Assembly (NCBI RefSeq): GCF_001717955.1
Contig: NZ_CP014168.1
Location: forward strand, 744,001-808,000
Reading direction: 5' to 3'
DNA from: Sphingomonas panacis
GTDB taxonomy: Bacteria > Pseudomonadota > Alphaproteobacteria > Sphingomonadales > Sphingomonadaceae
DNA: 64,000 nt
The notes beneath the pieces are model-generated. The model saw nothing but the letters and a program-made list of their open reading frames with translations. It was not told the origin of the DNA and ran no database searches. A program made the translations under genes and the position numbers. Below, piece by piece: positions 44,676 to 54,129 of the stretch. Position 1 is the first letter of the stretch. Each line of letters opens with the position of its first letter.

Positions 44676-45853
44676 CCCGTCTCCAGCAGCTTGGGAAGTC
44701 TGACGAGATTGTAGGCGGCGATCGTCAGGGTGAAGGCGAAGCGCACCCGTGCCAGCCCGCGGAACCGGGTCTTTCCCTGTCCAGCCGCAGACTTCACCCA
44801 GCCGAACACCTCTTCGATCCGTTTGCGGATGCGGATACTTGCGCGATAGCCTGGATGCCGTGTCGTGCGGCCGTCGATGGCGGAGCGCCGGCCACTCACA
44901 TTCTGGGCGACGTGCGGTGTCACCCGACGATCCCGCAGCTCGGCGACGAAGTCGCGGGTGTCGTACGCGCGATCGGCCGCCAGCGTGATCCGGCTGCCAT
45001 GCGGGCGATCGACATCATCGAGCATCGCAACCGCGGTCACCGCTCCACAAAGCCGGCTACTCGCGTGGTCTCGGCATCGACCGCCAGTCTGTTGCGGTTC
45101 TCCATCAGGACGTGCCCCATGTAACACAGCTTCGCACCTGCCCCCGGGCTCTTGCGATACAGGCGCGCGTCCGGATCGGTGGTCGATGCATGGGTATCGT
45201 TGCTGCGCCTGGTGCTGCGGAAGTCGACCTCGCCATTGCGACCGCCCGGGCCGTCGGCGGGCGGTTCATCCCCTCCGGCCTCATCCTTGGGACGAAAGCT
45301 CTTCATGCTACACCATGCCTCGATCAGCGTGCCGTCCACGGAGAAATGCTCACTCGACAACAGGCGCTTCACCTGTGGACGCGCCAGGATCGCCGACAGG
45401 AAGTGCGCCGCGATCTCTCCGTCCAGTAATCGCTCTCGATTCTTCGAAAACGTCGACGCGTCCCACGCGGGATCGTCGATGCCCAGACCAACGAACCAGC
45501 GGAACGACAGGTCGAAGTTCAGCCGCTCCATCATCTGCCGCTCCGAGCGAATCCCGTGGAACAGCTGCAACAGCAACGCTCGCAACAGCTTCTCCGGCGC
45601 GATCGACGGCCGCCCGATCCGCGAATACACCGCCTCCAGCTCCGGCCCGATGTCCGCCAGCGCCTCGTTCACCGGCCCGCGGATCGCCCGAAGCGGGTGG
45701 CGCGCCGGTACCCGCTGTTCCAGGTCGACGTAGGAAAACAGCTTGCCCGATCGTTCGTCCGTCCCACGCATCCATCGGCCCCGTTCATCGCGTCCTGTCA
45801 CGATGAATCATCTCACAGCGAGATAGCCAAGCCCTTTTTCAGCGGCCTGCTAA
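44336..45853 (-). mobile_element. IS5-family-type insertion sequence with passenger gene, about 1.52 kb
   Basis: Imperfect terminal repeats: AGCAGGCTGCTGAAAAAGG from 44336 and, read from the other strand, AGCAGGCCGCTGAAAAAGG ending near 45852. Both are bordered by TA. It holds a frameshifted transposase and a small co-translated gene. Exact terminal bases are uncertain by one or two positions because the flanks (ATTA and TAAT) are themselves symmetrical. Confidence 0.75.
44672..45801 (-). pseudogene. IS5-family transposase, frameshifted
   Basis: The first frame (45801 to 45037) begins GRDERGRWMRGTDERSGKLF and has VDLEQRVPARHPLRAIRGPVNEAL, PEKLLRALLLQLFHGIRSERQMMERL and FSVDGTLIEAWCSMKSF. It stops at 45037 after GFVER. 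The remaining third continues in the -1 frame: AVTAVAMLDDV, TLAADRAYDTRDFVAELRDRRVTPHVAQN, RRSAIDGRTTRHPGY, EEVFGWVKS and FTLTIAAYNLVRLPKLL to 44672. No classical slippery run lies at the joint (sequence around 45040-45050), so a one-base deletion is more likely than programmed frameshifting. Confidence 0.82.
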
Positions 45854-46231
45854 TGTCGCGCGCGTTAGCCGCTTCTCTAAACTTTCACCTGCCATCAAGC
45901 TTGCAGCGCGATCAAATACGACGACATCAGCACGGACGTTATTCCGCCCCTTCTCACCAATCTTCTGCAAAATCACGGTTTCGATGGAAATATTTTGTGG
46001 CGGATAATCACGATCAATAAGCAAGTGGATGAAATCGATCCGACGAGCCTCTTCACTTGGCGTCAGATTATCGGCCGCGAGCGCCGAGGCGGATAGGGGA
46101 CCCCGTACAGGGCACGTAAGTAGACCCGGACCAACAATACGGCTGCTAACCGTCGACGCCGGTTTGGCCGCCAACACCTTCTGTTTCTGCCACCAAAAAC
46201 CTAGTTTATCGTGGATGCGATGCCGCGCCAT
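45854..46231 (-). pseudogene. N-terminal fragment of a restriction-modification-type (HsdR N-domain-like) protein
   Basis: From a possible ATG at 46231 the frame reads HDKLGFWWQKQKVLAAKPAS, then LTPSEEARRIDFIHLLIDRDYPPQNISIETVILQKIGEKGRNNVRADVVVFD. The DYPPQNI-S-IE and VRADVVVFD sequences are those of the N-terminal nuclease-like domain found in type I restriction R subunits and in some N6 DNA methylase fusions. The frame runs into the IS end at 45853 and stops at 45839, so at least 80 percent of the expected protein is missing. Its 5' region lies directly beyond tRNA-Ser, a common integration site. Confidence 0.6.
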
Positions 46232-46395
46232 GGCACCGTAAGGGTGCAAAATGCAACGAGCCGCAGAACGACGGACGATGTGCCCGATCCGCGATGCAGC
46301 CAACCTCCGCTTGCAACGATTGTTGGTTCTATTGTTGGCCGGCATCACGAGCGAGCCACTAAGTGACTGTATTTTGCGGAAATTTTTGGAAAAAC

Positions 46396-46485
46396 TGGCG
46401 GAGACGGAGGGATTCGAACCCTCGATACGGTTTCCCGTATGACGCTTTAGCAAAGCGTTGGTTTCAGCCACTCACCCACGTCTCC
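46396..46485 (-). tRNA. tRNA-Ser(GCU)
   Basis: On the minus strand the sequence folds as a class II tRNA: acceptor GGAGACG/CGTCTCC, D-arm GTGAGTGGC, anticodon stem ACGCT/AGCGT with loop TTGCTAA (anticodon GCU), a long variable arm (CATACGGG / CCGTATCG), and the T-arm GAGGGTTCGAATCCCTC. Discriminator G and encoded CCA (complement of 46396-46398) are present. The downstream side, to the left, carries a restriction gene fragment and IS elements, consistent with use of this tRNA as an integration site. Confidence 0.96.
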
Positions 46486-46644
46486 GGCGCACGGCAGAGC
46501 GGGGCTATAGCGGCGGTTTGCCGGCGGATCAACCGCATGTATCACGCCGCCTCGGCGTGATTTCGACTCGCCTTGCCGCTTGGTTCATTGCGGATAAAGC
46601 ATTCGGGGCGCTACGCTTCGTGATCAAGGTCGGGGGAGTGCGCG

Positions 46645-47520
46645 ATGCGCAGACGGATAGTGCAATGTTCGATGGCGGCAGCCGCGCTGGCGATGCTGGC
46701 CACCCCGCTGGTCGCGCCGGGGCTCGCGCAGGTGCGCACGGTCGATCCCAACGAGACGATCGACAGCGATCTGCGCTCGCCCTCTACGCCGACGATGGCG
46801 CAGCCCAGCGGCCCGCCCCGCGCGCAGGCGTCCGCCGCGCCGCGCTATCCCGATTCGCCGGTGCCGGCGGAGACAGATCCGCAGGTTTCGAGTTCGGCGA
46901 GTTCGGGCGCGCGCTATGATTCGCCGGGCGAGTCGCCGCAGGGGTCGCCCCCATCCCAATCGCCACCACCACCCGCATCCGCGCAGGGCGGATTCGACAC
47001 GCGCGAGCAGGCCGAGGCCGCGGCCAGCCGCGGCGGTGACACGTTCACGCCCGGCGAATTGCTGAGCGCAGCGGAGGGCACGTTCGGCAAGGGTGCGGCC
47101 GGCCTGTCGGGCATTCTCGAACGCACGCTCAAGGAACAGGGCCAGCCCAACGCCTATATCGCCGGCAGCGAGGCTTCGGCCGCGGTCGTGCTGGGCTTGC
47201 GCTACGGCAAGGGCACGATGTTCCACAAGGTCGAGGGGCAGCGGCCAGTGTACTGGACCGGGCCATCGGTCGGGTTCGATCTCGGCGGTGATGCCGCCAA
47301 GGTGTTCGTGCTGGTCTACAATCTCTACGACAGCGAGGAACTCTACCACCGCTTCCCCGCCGCCGAAGGCCGCGTCTATTTCGTCGGCGGATTCGCCGCG
47401 ACCTATATGCGCTGGGGCAAGGTGGTGTTGATCCCGATCCGGCTTGGCGTCGGCTGGCGGCAGGGCGTCAACCTGGGCTATATGAAGTTCGGCCATAAGC
47501 AGAACTGGTTCCCGCTATAA
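46645..47520 (+). CDS. EipA-like envelope integrity protein (DUF1134)
   Basis: 291 residues with a signal peptide (AAAALAMLATPLVAPGLAQ). A long Ser/Pro/Gln-rich disordered region (about 35-125) precedes the DUF1134 domain: LKEQGQPNAYIAGSEASAAVVLGLRYGKGTMFHK, VYWTGPSVGFDLGGDAAKVFVLVYNLYDSEELYHRFPAAEGRVYFVGGFA and the end GVGWRQGVNLGYMKFGHKQNWFPL. The Brucella homologue EipA is a periplasmic protein needed for envelope integrity. It is transcribed away from tRNA-Ser and just before a DoxX-like gene. The signal peptide and terminal domain are both complete. Confidence 0.9.
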   Translation: MRRRIVQCSMAAAALAMLATPLVAPGLAQVRTVDPNETIDSDLRSPSTPTMAQPSGPPRAQASAAPRYPDSPVPAETDPQVSSSASSGARYDSPGESPQGSPPSQSPPPPASAQGGFDTREQAEAAASRGGDTFTPGELLSAAEGTFGKGAAGLSGILERTLKEQGQPNAYIAGSEASAAVVLGLRYGKGTMFHKVEGQRPVYWTGPSVGFDLGGDAAKVFVLVYNLYDSEELYHRFPAAEGRVYFVGGFAATYMRWGKVVLIPIRLGVGWRQGVNLGYMKFGHKQNWFPL

Positions 47521-47573
47521 ACGGCACGCCGCTTTCGCGCCGGGCGGAGCGCTGGCGGACCGGGCTGCGCTGG

Positions 47574-47966
47574 GTGCTGGCGGCGGCGTATCTGCTGGCG
47601 GGGGTGCTGCATCTGCGCTCCCCCGAACCGTTCCTGGCGATCACGCCCGATTGGGTGCCCGATCCGCGCGCCGTGATCGCCGTGACGGGCATGTGCGAGA
47701 TCGCCGGCGCGATCGGCATGTTGGTGCCGCGGCTGCGCCGGCTCGCCGGCATCCTGCTCGCGCTCTACGCGCTGTGCGTGTTCCCCGCCAATGTGAAGCA
47801 TGCGATCGACTATATCACGCTCGGGCGCGGCGGGCTGACGTTGTGGTATCATGTCCCGCGCCTGCTGATGCAGCCGGTGATCGTGTGGTGGGCGCTGTTC
47901 GCGGGCGGCGTGGTCGACTGGCCGCTGCGCCGCCACAGCTACCCACGCGCCTCGCTCTTGCGGTAA
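47574..47966 (+). CDS. DoxX-like small membrane protein
   Basis: 130 residues from GTG 47574, the first available start in a frame that is open from the end of eipA. Four hydrophobic segments; the first reads LAAAYLLAGVLHL, followed by VIAVTGMCEIAGAIGMLVPRLRRLAGILLALYALCVFPANVKHA, typical of DoxX/DoxD-related proteins. Family members are small membrane proteins linked to quinol oxidation or redox protection; no precise function can be given here. The true start could lie a few codons upstream at a non-standard codon, since WRTGLRW before the GTG also looks coding. Confidence 0.8.
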   Translation: MLAAAYLLAGVLHLRSPEPFLAITPDWVPDPRAVIAVTGMCEIAGAIGMLVPRLRRLAGILLALYALCVFPANVKHAIDYITLGRGGLTLWYHVPRLLMQPVIVWWALFAGGVVDWPLRRHSYPRASLLR

Positions 47967-48042
47967 CGATCCGGCATTAACCGTGGACCGGCGCGCCGAC
48001 GCACATTAGGGATGCGCGCTTTGCGGCAATGTGGGACGGACC

Positions 48043-49332
48043 TTGGCGAACGTAGCGGTAATCGGCGCCCAGTGGGGCGATGAGGGCAAGGGCAAGATCG
48101 TCGACTGGCTGGCGGAGCGCGCCGACGTCGTCGTGCGCTTCCAGGGCGGGCACAATGCCGGGCACACGCTCGTCGTCGGCGAGGCGGTGTATAAATTGTC
48201 GCTGCTGCCATCGGGTATCGTGCGCGGCACCCCTTCCGTGATCGGCAACGGCGTGGTGCTCGATCCCTGGGCGCTCAAGGCCGAGGTTGAGAAATTGCGT
48301 GGGCAAGGCGTGGCGATCTCACCCGAGACGCTGATGGTCGCCGATACCTGCGCGCTGATCCTGCCGCTGCACCGCGATCTCGACGGGCTTCGCGAGGATG
48401 CCAGCGGCGCCGGCAAGATCGGCACCACCCGGCGCGGCATCGGCCCGGCCTATGAAGACAAGGTCGGCCGTCGCGCGATCCGCGTGTGCGATCTCGCACA
48501 TCTCGACGATCTCGGCCCGCAGCTCGACCGGCTGACCGCGCACCACGATGCGCTGCGCGCCGGCTTCGGCGAGCCGCCGATCGACCGCGAGGCGCTGCTG
48601 GCCGAACTGCGCGAGATCGCCGGGTTCGTACTGCCGTTCGCACGCCCGGCATGGCGCGATCTCAACGCCGCGCGCGAGCGCGGCCGCCGCATCCTGTTCG
48701 AAGGCGCGCAGGGCGTGCTGCTCGATGTCGATCACGGCACCTATCCGTTCGTCACCTCGTCGAACACGATCTCCGGCACCGCGGCGGGCGGATCGGGGCT
48801 CGGGCCGAGTGCGGTCGGCTTCGTGCTGGGCATCGCCAAGGCCTATACGACGCGAGTCGGCTCGGGACCGTTCCCGACCGAGCTCAACGACGAAACCGGC
48901 GAGTTGATCGGCCAGCGCGGGCACGAATTCGGCACCGTCACCGGGCGCAAGCGCCGGTGCGGCTGGTTCGATGCGGTGCTGCTGCGCCAGTCCGCTGCGG
49001 TCGGCGGGATCACCGGCATCGCGCTCACCAAGATCGACGTTCTCGACGGGTTCGCCGAGATCAAGATCTGCACCGGCTACAAGCTCGGCGACACGACGCT
49101 CGATTATTTCCCGGCGCATGCCGCCGATCAGGCTCGCGTCGAGCCGATCTACGAAACGATGCCGGGCTGGAATGAAACGACTGCCGGCGCGCGCAGTTGG
49201 GCGGAACTGCCGGCTCAGGCGATCAAATATATCCGCCGCATCGAGGAACTGATCCGCTGCCCGGTGGCGCTGGTCTCCACCAGCCCCGAGCGCGAGGACA
49301 CGATCCTCGTGCGCGATCCGTTCGCGGACTGA
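48043..49332 (+). CDS. purA: Adenylosuccinate synthetase
   Basis: 429 residues. TTG 48043 is chosen because it gives the family start [18 protein letters not shown] with GGGACGG upstream; GTG 48031 would add four residues. It makes adenylosuccinate from IMP and aspartate with GTP. Motifs: [13 protein letters not shown] (P-loop-like GTP site), [53 protein letters not shown] segment ([15 protein letters not shown]) and [10 protein letters not shown]. Complete. A stand-alone housekeeping gene followed by a hairpin repeat. Confidence 0.97.
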   Translation: MANVAVIGAQWGDEGKGKIVDWLAERADVVVRFQGGHNAGHTLVVGEAVYKLSLLPSGIVRGTPSVIGNGVVLDPWALKAEVEKLRGQGVAISPETLMVADTCALILPLHRDLDGLREDASGAGKIGTTRRGIGPAYEDKVGRRAIRVCDLAHLDDLGPQLDRLTAHHDALRAGFGEPPIDREALLAELREIAGFVLPFARPAWRDLNAARERGRRILFEGAQGVLLDVDHGTYPFVTSSNTISGTAAGGSGLGPSAVGFVLGIAKAYTTRVGSGPFPTELNDETGELIGQRGHEFGTVTGRKRRCGWFDAVLLRQSAAVGGITGIALTKIDVLDGFAEIKICTGYKLGDTTLDYFPAHAADQARVEPIYETMPGWNETTAGARSWAELPAQAIKYIRRIEELIRCPVALVSTSPEREDTILVRDPFAD

Positions 49333-49363
49333 TCGGCTACGGCGTTAAGGCGCGATACCATTC

Positions 49364-49446
49364 CCGTTCGCACTGAGCGAAGTCGAAGTGCGTGCCCCAA
49401 GCGTCTCGCTTGCGACACGTCCTTCGACAAGCTCAGGACGAACGGG
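49364..49446. repeat. REP-like inverted repeat after purA
   Basis: CCGTTCGCACTGAGCGAAGT at the left and, inverted, CCCGTTCGTCCTGAGCTTGT at the right, separated by about 20 nt. The half-sites match the dispersed sphingomonad hairpin repeat also present at 54212-54280. It lies between convergent purA and a small minus-strand gene. Confidence 0.8.
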
Positions 49447-49465
49447 GGTTGGAAGGGCAGCTCGC

Positions 49466-49771
49466 TTAGCGGCGTTTCTTCTTGGCCGTCGTTTCGTCAG
49501 CCGCACTATCGGCCGGTTGCGTCGTGCTCGGTGTGGCGGTTGCGCTCGGGGTCGTGGTGTCGCCCGGCATCGCGCTGGTCGTGTCGCTCGGCGCTGGCGT
49601 GGTCGACATCGTTCCCGATGGCGTCGGCGGATTGGCCGGAACCGTCGGCGAGGTCGTCGTCGTGCCCGGCGCGGGATAGCCGTTGGGTGAGGTCTGGCCG
49701 GTGCCGGTCTGCGCCAGCGCTGCGGTCGACAGGCCAAACGCCGCCGCCGCGAAGATCATGCTCTTTCGCAT
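49466..49771 (-). CDS. Small exported Thr/Pro/Ser-rich protein of unknown function
   Basis: 101 residues from ATG 49771 with GGAGAGAG just upstream; ATG 49783 is less likely. Signal peptide SMIFAAAAFGLSTAALAQ, then a low-complexity stretch of Thr, Pro and Ser (for example TTTTSPTVPANPPTPSGT) and a basic end KKKRR. No folded domain can be seen. Proteins of this composition are common, lineage-variable exported proteins in sphingomonads. It is flanked by the REP-like repeat on one side and by aroC (same strand) 93 nt away on the other. Confidence 0.75.
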   Translation of the reverse strand: MRKSMIFAAAAFGLSTAALAQTGTGQTSPNGYPAPGTTTTSPTVPANPPTPSGTMSTTPAPSDTTSAMPGDTTTPSATATPSTTQPADSAADETTAKKKRR

Positions 49772-49864
49772 CGCTCTCTCCATATTGCCCGGCTGTTCCG
49801 GGTATGGAGGTTAAACGTCCGGCGTTGGCTTTTGGAACTCACCTCACCGTTCGATTCGGGCGAT

Positions 49865-50944
49865 TCAGCGATCCGTGCCACCGCATTGCGCGCGGTGGAG
49901 CAGTTTCTGGTCGGCGAGCACCAGCGCGACCATCGCCTCGACCACCGGCACGCCGCGAATGCCTACACAGGGATCATGCCGGCCCTTGGTGCGAAGTTCG
50001 GTGGCGTCGCCGTCGCGCGTGATCGTCGGCATCGGCGTGAGGATCGAACTGGTCGGCTTGAACGCGACGCGCAGCGTCACCGGCTGTCCGGTGGCGATCC
50101 CGCCGGCGATGCCGCCGGCATGGTTGGCGGTGAAGATCGGGCCGGCGTTCCCTGGCCGCATCGGATCGGCATTCTGCTCGCCGGTCAGCGCGGCGGCGGC
50201 GAACCCGTCGCCGATCTCGACGCCTTTGACGGCATTGATGCTCATGCACGCGGCGGCAAGCTCCGCGTCGAGCTTGGCGTAGAGCGGCGCGCCCCAGCCG
50301 GCCGGCACCCCGACCGCCTCGCACGCCACCACCGCGCCGAGCGACGAGCCGGCCTTGCGCGCGTCATCGACCAGGGTTTCCCAGCGCGCGGCGGCTTTCG
50401 CGTCCGGGCAGAAGAACGGATTGTTGGCGATCTCGGCGGGGTCGAACGCGGCGTAATCGATCGCGTCGCCGCCGATCGCCTCGACCCAGGCGAGGATCGT
50501 CACCTCGGGGATCACCGCCCGCGCCACCGCACCCGCCGCCACCCGCGACGCAGTTTCGCGCGCGGAGGAACGCCCGCCACCGCGATAGTCGCGGAAGCCG
50601 TATTTGGCGTCATAGGCATAATCGGCGTGGCCTGGTCGATAGGCGAGCGCGACCTCCGAATAATCCTTCGAACGCTGATCGACATTGTCGATATGCAGCG
50701 CGATCGGCGTGCCGGTGGTGCGCCCCTCGAACACGCCCGAGAGGATGCGGACCTGATCCGGCTCCTGCCGCTGCGTGGTGAAGCGCGAGGTGCCGGGGCG
50801 GCGGCGATCGAGGAACGGCTGCACGTCGGCTTCGCTCAGCGCGATCCCCGGCGGACAGCCATCCACCACCGCGCCGATCGCGGGGCCGTGGGATTCGCCC
50901 CAGGTGGTGAACCGGAAAACGCGGCCGAAGGTGTTGAAGCTCAT
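49865..50944 (-). CDS. aroC: Chorismate synthase
   Basis: 359 residues. It converts EPSP to chorismate using reduced FMN in the shikimate pathway. Signature sequences: [19 protein letters not shown] at the N-terminus, [54 protein letters not shown] and [24 protein letters not shown]. Its ATG overlaps the stop of the DUF559 gene, and the purine-rich ribosome-binding stretch lies within the dispersed repeat at 50945-51010. Complete and typical. Confidence 0.97.
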   Translation of the reverse strand: MSFNTFGRVFRFTTWGESHGPAIGAVVDGCPPGIALSEADVQPFLDRRRPGTSRFTTQRQEPDQVRILSGVFEGRTTGTPIALHIDNVDQRSKDYSEVALAYRPGHADYAYDAKYGFRDYRGGGRSSARETASRVAAGAVARAVIPEVTILAWVEAIGGDAIDYAAFDPAEIANNPFFCPDAKAAARWETLVDDARKAGSSLGAVVACEAVGVPAGWGAPLYAKLDAELAAACMSINAVKGVEIGDGFAAAALTGEQNADPMRPGNAGPIFTANHAGGIAGGIATGQPVTLRVAFKPTSSILTPMPTITRDGDATELRTKGRHDPCVGIRGVPVVEAMVALVLADQKLLHRAQCGGTDR

Positions 50945-51372
50945 GCCCCCTCTCCCCCTTGGGGGAGAGGGAGGGGCCCGCTCGGCGAAGCCGAGTGGGA
51001 GGGTGAGGGCACTAGTGCGGCGCGGATCGCATACGCCACGCCTTCGAGATTGGTCATCACCTCGGCATTGCCAAACCGGATCACGCGATATCCTTCCTGT
51101 TCCAGAAATGCCGTCCGATTTGCATCATATTCCTCCGCACCCACATGCGTCTGGCCGTCCACTTCGACCACGAGACGCGCAGCCTGACAGACGAAGTCTC
51201 CGTAAAATGGCCCAAGCCGCTGCTGGTGGCGAAACTTGAAGCCGTCGAGCGCGCTACCGCGGAGGATCGACCACAGCCGTCTTTCCGCAGGACTGGCATC
51301 ACGGCGCAAAGCGCGCATCCGGGCGACCGTCCCGTCACCGACGCTGTAGCGGCTTCTCGGCAAGGCCCTCAC
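50941..51372 (-). CDS. DUF559-domain (Vsr-like endonuclease fold) protein
   Basis: 143 residues from GTG 51372; ATG 51318 is an alternative start nearer to where homology begins. The DUF559 core reads [54 protein letters not shown], with the acidic/Gln nuclease-type residues DFV...VEVDGQTH, then [25 protein letters not shown]. Family members are predicted nucleases of unknown role. The last 20 residues ([19 protein letters not shown]) are encoded by the dispersed repeat, and the stop overlaps the aroC start. The gene and its flanking repeats look like one insertion between fabI and aroC. Confidence 0.85.
   Translation of the reverse strand: MRALPRSRYSVGDGTVARMRALRRDASPAERRLWSILRGSALDGFKFRHQQRLGPFYGDFVCQAARLVVEVDGQTHVGAEEYDANRTAFLEQEGYRVIRFGNAEVMTNLEGVAYAIRAALVPSPSHSASPSGPLPLPQGGEGA
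50943..51010. repeat. Dispersed palindromic repeat, left copy
   Basis: Contains CCCTCTCCCCC/GGGGGAGAGGG and GCTCGGC/GCCGAGT hairpins. It encodes the C-terminus of the DUF559 protein and supplies the purine-rich sequence before aroC. A related copy in inverted orientation is at 51364-51425. Confidence 0.75.
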
Positions 51373-51425
51373 CCTTCCCGCCGCTTACGCGGCGGGCCCC
51401 TCCCTCTCCCCCAAAGGGGAGAGGG
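51364..51425. repeat. Dispersed palindromic repeat, right copy
   Basis: Contains CCCGCCGC/GCGGCGGG and CCCTCTCCCCC/GGGGAGAGGG hairpins, inverted relative to the copy at 50943. The two copies bracket the DUF559 gene. Confidence 0.75.
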
Positions 51426-51428
51426 ACT

Positions 51429-52232
51429 TTACACCAGCGCGATATCCGGTGCGTCCTCAGCCTTCATGCCGATCACGTTGTAGCCGGCGTCGACGTGGTG
51501 AGTCTCGCCTGTCACGCCGCTCGCCAAATCGCTGAGCAGGTACAGCCCCGCGCCGCCGACATCCTCGATCGTCACGTTGCGCTTCATCGGTGAGTTGAGC
51601 TCGTTCCACTTGAGGATCAGGCGGAAGTCGCCGATCCCGCTCGCCGCCAAAGTCTTGATCGGGCCGGCCGAGATCGCGTTGACGCGGATGTTGTCGCGCC
51701 CGAGATCGACCGCAAGATATTGCACGCTCGATTCGAGCGCGGCCTTGGCGACCCCCATCACGTTGTAATGCGGGATCACCTTCTCGGCGCCGTAATAGCT
51801 GAGCGTCAGCAGCGAACCGCCGTTCGGCATCATCGCCGCGGCGCGTTGCGCGACCGCGACGAACGAATAGACCGAGATGTTCATGGTCAGCAGGAAATTG
51901 TCGAGGCTGGTGTCCATGAAGCGGCCGCGCAGCTCGTTCTTGTCGGAAAAGCCAATCGCATGGACGACGAAATCGATCGTCGGCCATTCGACCGCCAGCG
52001 CCGCGAAGGTCGCGTCGAGCGCGGCCATGTCGCTTACGTCGCAATCGAACAGCCGCGCCACGCCCAACTGTTCGGCGAGCGGACGCACCCGCTTCTCCAT
52101 CGCCTCGCCCTGGTAGCTGAACGCCAGTTCGGCGCCGGCTTCGCTCAACTTCTTGGCGATCCCCCAGGCAAGCGAGCGATCATTGGCCAGCCCCATGATG
52201 AGCCCGCGTTTGCCCTTCATCAATTCATTCAC
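51429..52232 (-). CDS. fabI: Enoyl-[acyl-carrier-protein] reductase (NADH), FabI
   Basis: 267 residues. It performs the last reduction in fatty acid elongation. The SDR-type fold is visible in KRGLIMGLANDRSLAWGIAKKL, VHAIGFSDKNELRG, and the catalytic YYGAEKVIPHYNVMGVAKAALE (Tyr-x6-Lys arrangement), with ISAGPIKTLAASGI near the substrate lid. The C-terminal HHVDAGYNVIGMK is standard. Housekeeping gene on the same strand as the YihY-type gene upstream. Confidence 0.97.
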   Translation of the reverse strand: MNELMKGKRGLIMGLANDRSLAWGIAKKLSEAGAELAFSYQGEAMEKRVRPLAEQLGVARLFDCDVSDMAALDATFAALAVEWPTIDFVVHAIGFSDKNELRGRFMDTSLDNFLLTMNISVYSFVAVAQRAAAMMPNGGSLLTLSYYGAEKVIPHYNVMGVAKAALESSVQYLAVDLGRDNIRVNAISAGPIKTLAASGIGDFRLILKWNELNSPMKRNVTIEDVGGAGLYLLSDLASGVTGETHHVDAGYNVIGMKAEDAPDIALV

Positions 52233-52251
52233 GCTTGTGCCGTCCCTGTTG

Positions 52252-53205
52252 TCACGCTTGTTGTGGTGTCTCTACTCCCGCAAGGGGTGGTTCCGCCAGT
52301 GCCGCGTTGAGATGTGCGCCGAACACGATGCCGAGGCCCACCAGGAAGAAGAACAGCAAGGTGATGATGACCCCCGCCAGACTGCCATAGGTGAGGTCGT
52401 AATCGGCGAGGCGCGAGAGCACGATCGGCAGCAGCGCGGTGATCGACAGCCACCAGGCGGTGGTGAACAGCGCGCCGGGCCATTCCGGCGAACGCCCGCC
52501 GAACCGGTACTTGGAGGGCGTGACCGACAGGAACAGCATGTAGAGCGCGATGAACATCACCACCCCGGGGATCGCGCGCGACAGGCCGACCCAGCCGGCG
52601 ATATCCTTGGAAAAGGGCAGCAGCGTGTAGATGAACTGCTCCGCCGCGACGAGCACACCCTGAACGAGGAACGAGAATACCGCGAGGATCACCGAGGCGA
52701 TGATCACCGCCATCGAACTCAGCCGGTAATGCCAGAACGGCTTGGTCGATTTGACGCCGTAAGCGCGGCGGAAGATGTCGCGAATCGTCTCGACGAAGCT
52801 GCCGACGCTCCACAGCGCGACGAGCGCACCCAGCCAGGCGAGCGAACTGCCGCTGCGCGCCGCCAGCACGTGCTGTATCGGGCCGCGCAGCAGATCGGCG
52901 ACCGAGGGCGGCAGCACGTGAAGGAACGACGCGACCGCCCGCTGCGTCTCGGCGCTCTGGCCGAGCAGCGAGGCGATCACCGCCGCCAGTATGAAGAACG
53001 GAAACACCGTCAGCAGCGCCAGATAGGCGAGGTTGCCGGCATGGATGAACCCGTCCGAGAACACCCCGATCGCCACCCGCTTCAGGACCAGCCACGCATA
53101 GGCCAGCCGTTTGAAGCCGACCGGTACGTCCTCGGGTTTCATCCCGATCCCGTCCTCGCCGTGCAAACTGCGTGCTTCGGGCGAGTAGGGCGAGATTTCC
53201 GACAT
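52252..53205 (-). CDS. YihY/virulence factor BrkB family membrane protein
   Basis: 317 residues with six predicted membrane segments. Characteristic parts are GNLAYLALLTVFPFFILAAVIASLLG, LGALVALWSVGSFVETIRDIFRRAYGV, and the end GSLAGVIITLLFFFLVGLGIVFGAHLNAAL. Once annotated as ribonuclease BN, this family is now regarded as inner-membrane proteins of unknown transport function. It begins 7 nt after the DnaJ-type gene on the same strand, so the two are probably co-transcribed. Confidence 0.92.
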   Translation of the reverse strand: MSEISPYSPEARSLHGEDGIGMKPEDVPVGFKRLAYAWLVLKRVAIGVFSDGFIHAGNLAYLALLTVFPFFILAAVIASLLGQSAETQRAVASFLHVLPPSVADLLRGPIQHVLAARSGSSLAWLGALVALWSVGSFVETIRDIFRRAYGVKSTKPFWHYRLSSMAVIIASVILAVFSFLVQGVLVAAEQFIYTLLPFSKDIAGWVGLSRAIPGVVMFIALYMLFLSVTPSKYRFGGRSPEWPGALFTTAWWLSITALLPIVLSRLADYDLTYGSLAGVIITLLFFFLVGLGIVFGAHLNAALAEPPLAGVETPQQA

Positions 53206-53211
53206 GCGGCC

Positions 53212-54129
53212 TTAGACGCCCAGATTGCCGCGCGGGTTCCTCTTGTCCTGATCTTTCCAGCCCTGCACGAAGTCGATGAGCGCATCGTCGCCGACCGGCA
53301 AATCCACCATCAACGTAACGAGCTGGTCGCCGCGCCCGCTGCCGTCCGCCTTGTGGAAACCGCGCCCGCGCAACCGCAGCGTCTTGCCGGAGGTCGAGTT
53401 CTTGGGAACGGTCAGCATCACCGCGCCCTCGACCGTGGGCACGCGCACCGACGCGCCGAGCACCGCTTCGGACAGGCTGACCGGCAGATCGAGCCGGACG
53501 TTGTCGCCATCGCGCGTGAAGAAACGGTGCGGCTGGATCTCGATCTTGACGATGCCGTCGCCGGCGCCGCCCGGCCCCGGCTGGCCGCGCCCGGCGAGCC
53601 GCATCTGCGCGCCATTCTCGAGATTGGCGGGCAGCTTGAGATCGATCGTCTTGCCATCGGCGAGCCGCAGCCGCTGCGGCGCGAGCGTCGCCGCATCCTC
53701 GAACGGCACGGCGAGACTGTAGACCACGTTGGCGCCCTTGGGCTGCTGCCGCCGCCCGAAACCGCCGAAGCCGCCAGCGCGCCCGCCGAACAGCCCTTCG
53801 AACAGATCGCTCGCGTCGCCGGCGCCGCCGAAATCGAACGGCTGCTCGCCGGGGCGAAACCCGCCCGGCGCACCACCGCCGCCGCCGAAGCCGAACGGCG
53901 CGGTCGGGTTGCCGTCGCCGTCGATCTCGCCACGATCGAAGCGCGCGCGCTTGTCCTTGTCGTTGAGCAGGTCATAGGCCTGCGTCACCTGGCTGAACCG
54001 CTCCGCCGCTTTCGGATTGTCCGTGTTGCGGTCGGGATGCAGTTCCTTCGCGAGTTTGCGATATGCCTTCTTGATGTCAGCCTCGCCGGCGTCTCGCGCC
54101 ACGCCCAGCGTCTTATATGGATCGGCCAC
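53212..54129 (-). CDS. DnaJ-domain co-chaperone (CbpA-like)
   Basis: 305 residues. The J domain (about 3-65) contains KKAYRKLAKELHPDRN with the HPD motif at 31-33 that activates DnaK. A Gly/Phe-rich linker follows (FGFGGGGGAPGGFRPG, GGRAGGFGGFGRR). Then comes the C-terminal substrate-binding domain (LPANLENGAQMRLAGRGQPGPGG, TVPKNSTSGKTLRLRGRGF). There is no zinc-finger, so it is CbpA/DnaJ-type II rather than DnaJ itself. It may also bind DNA, as CbpA does. Upstream gene of a pair with the YihY-type protein. Confidence 0.93.
   Translation of the reverse strand: MADPYKTLGVARDAGEADIKKAYRKLAKELHPDRNTDNPKAAERFSQVTQAYDLLNDKDKRARFDRGEIDGDGNPTAPFGFGGGGGAPGGFRPGEQPFDFGGAGDASDLFEGLFGGRAGGFGGFGRRQQPKGANVVYSLAVPFEDAATLAPQRLRLADGKTIDLKLPANLENGAQMRLAGRGQPGPGGAGDGIVKIEIQPHRFFTRDGDNVRLDLPVSLSEAVLGASVRVPTVEGAVMLTVPKNSTSGKTLRLRGRGFHKADGSGRGDQLVTLMVDLPVGDDALIDFVQGWKDQDKRNPRGNLGV

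Noticed and set aside
44672..45801. Programmed frameshift in the second IS transposase
   Set aside because: The joint near 45040 lacks a slippery heptamer; a one-base deletion explains the two frames better.
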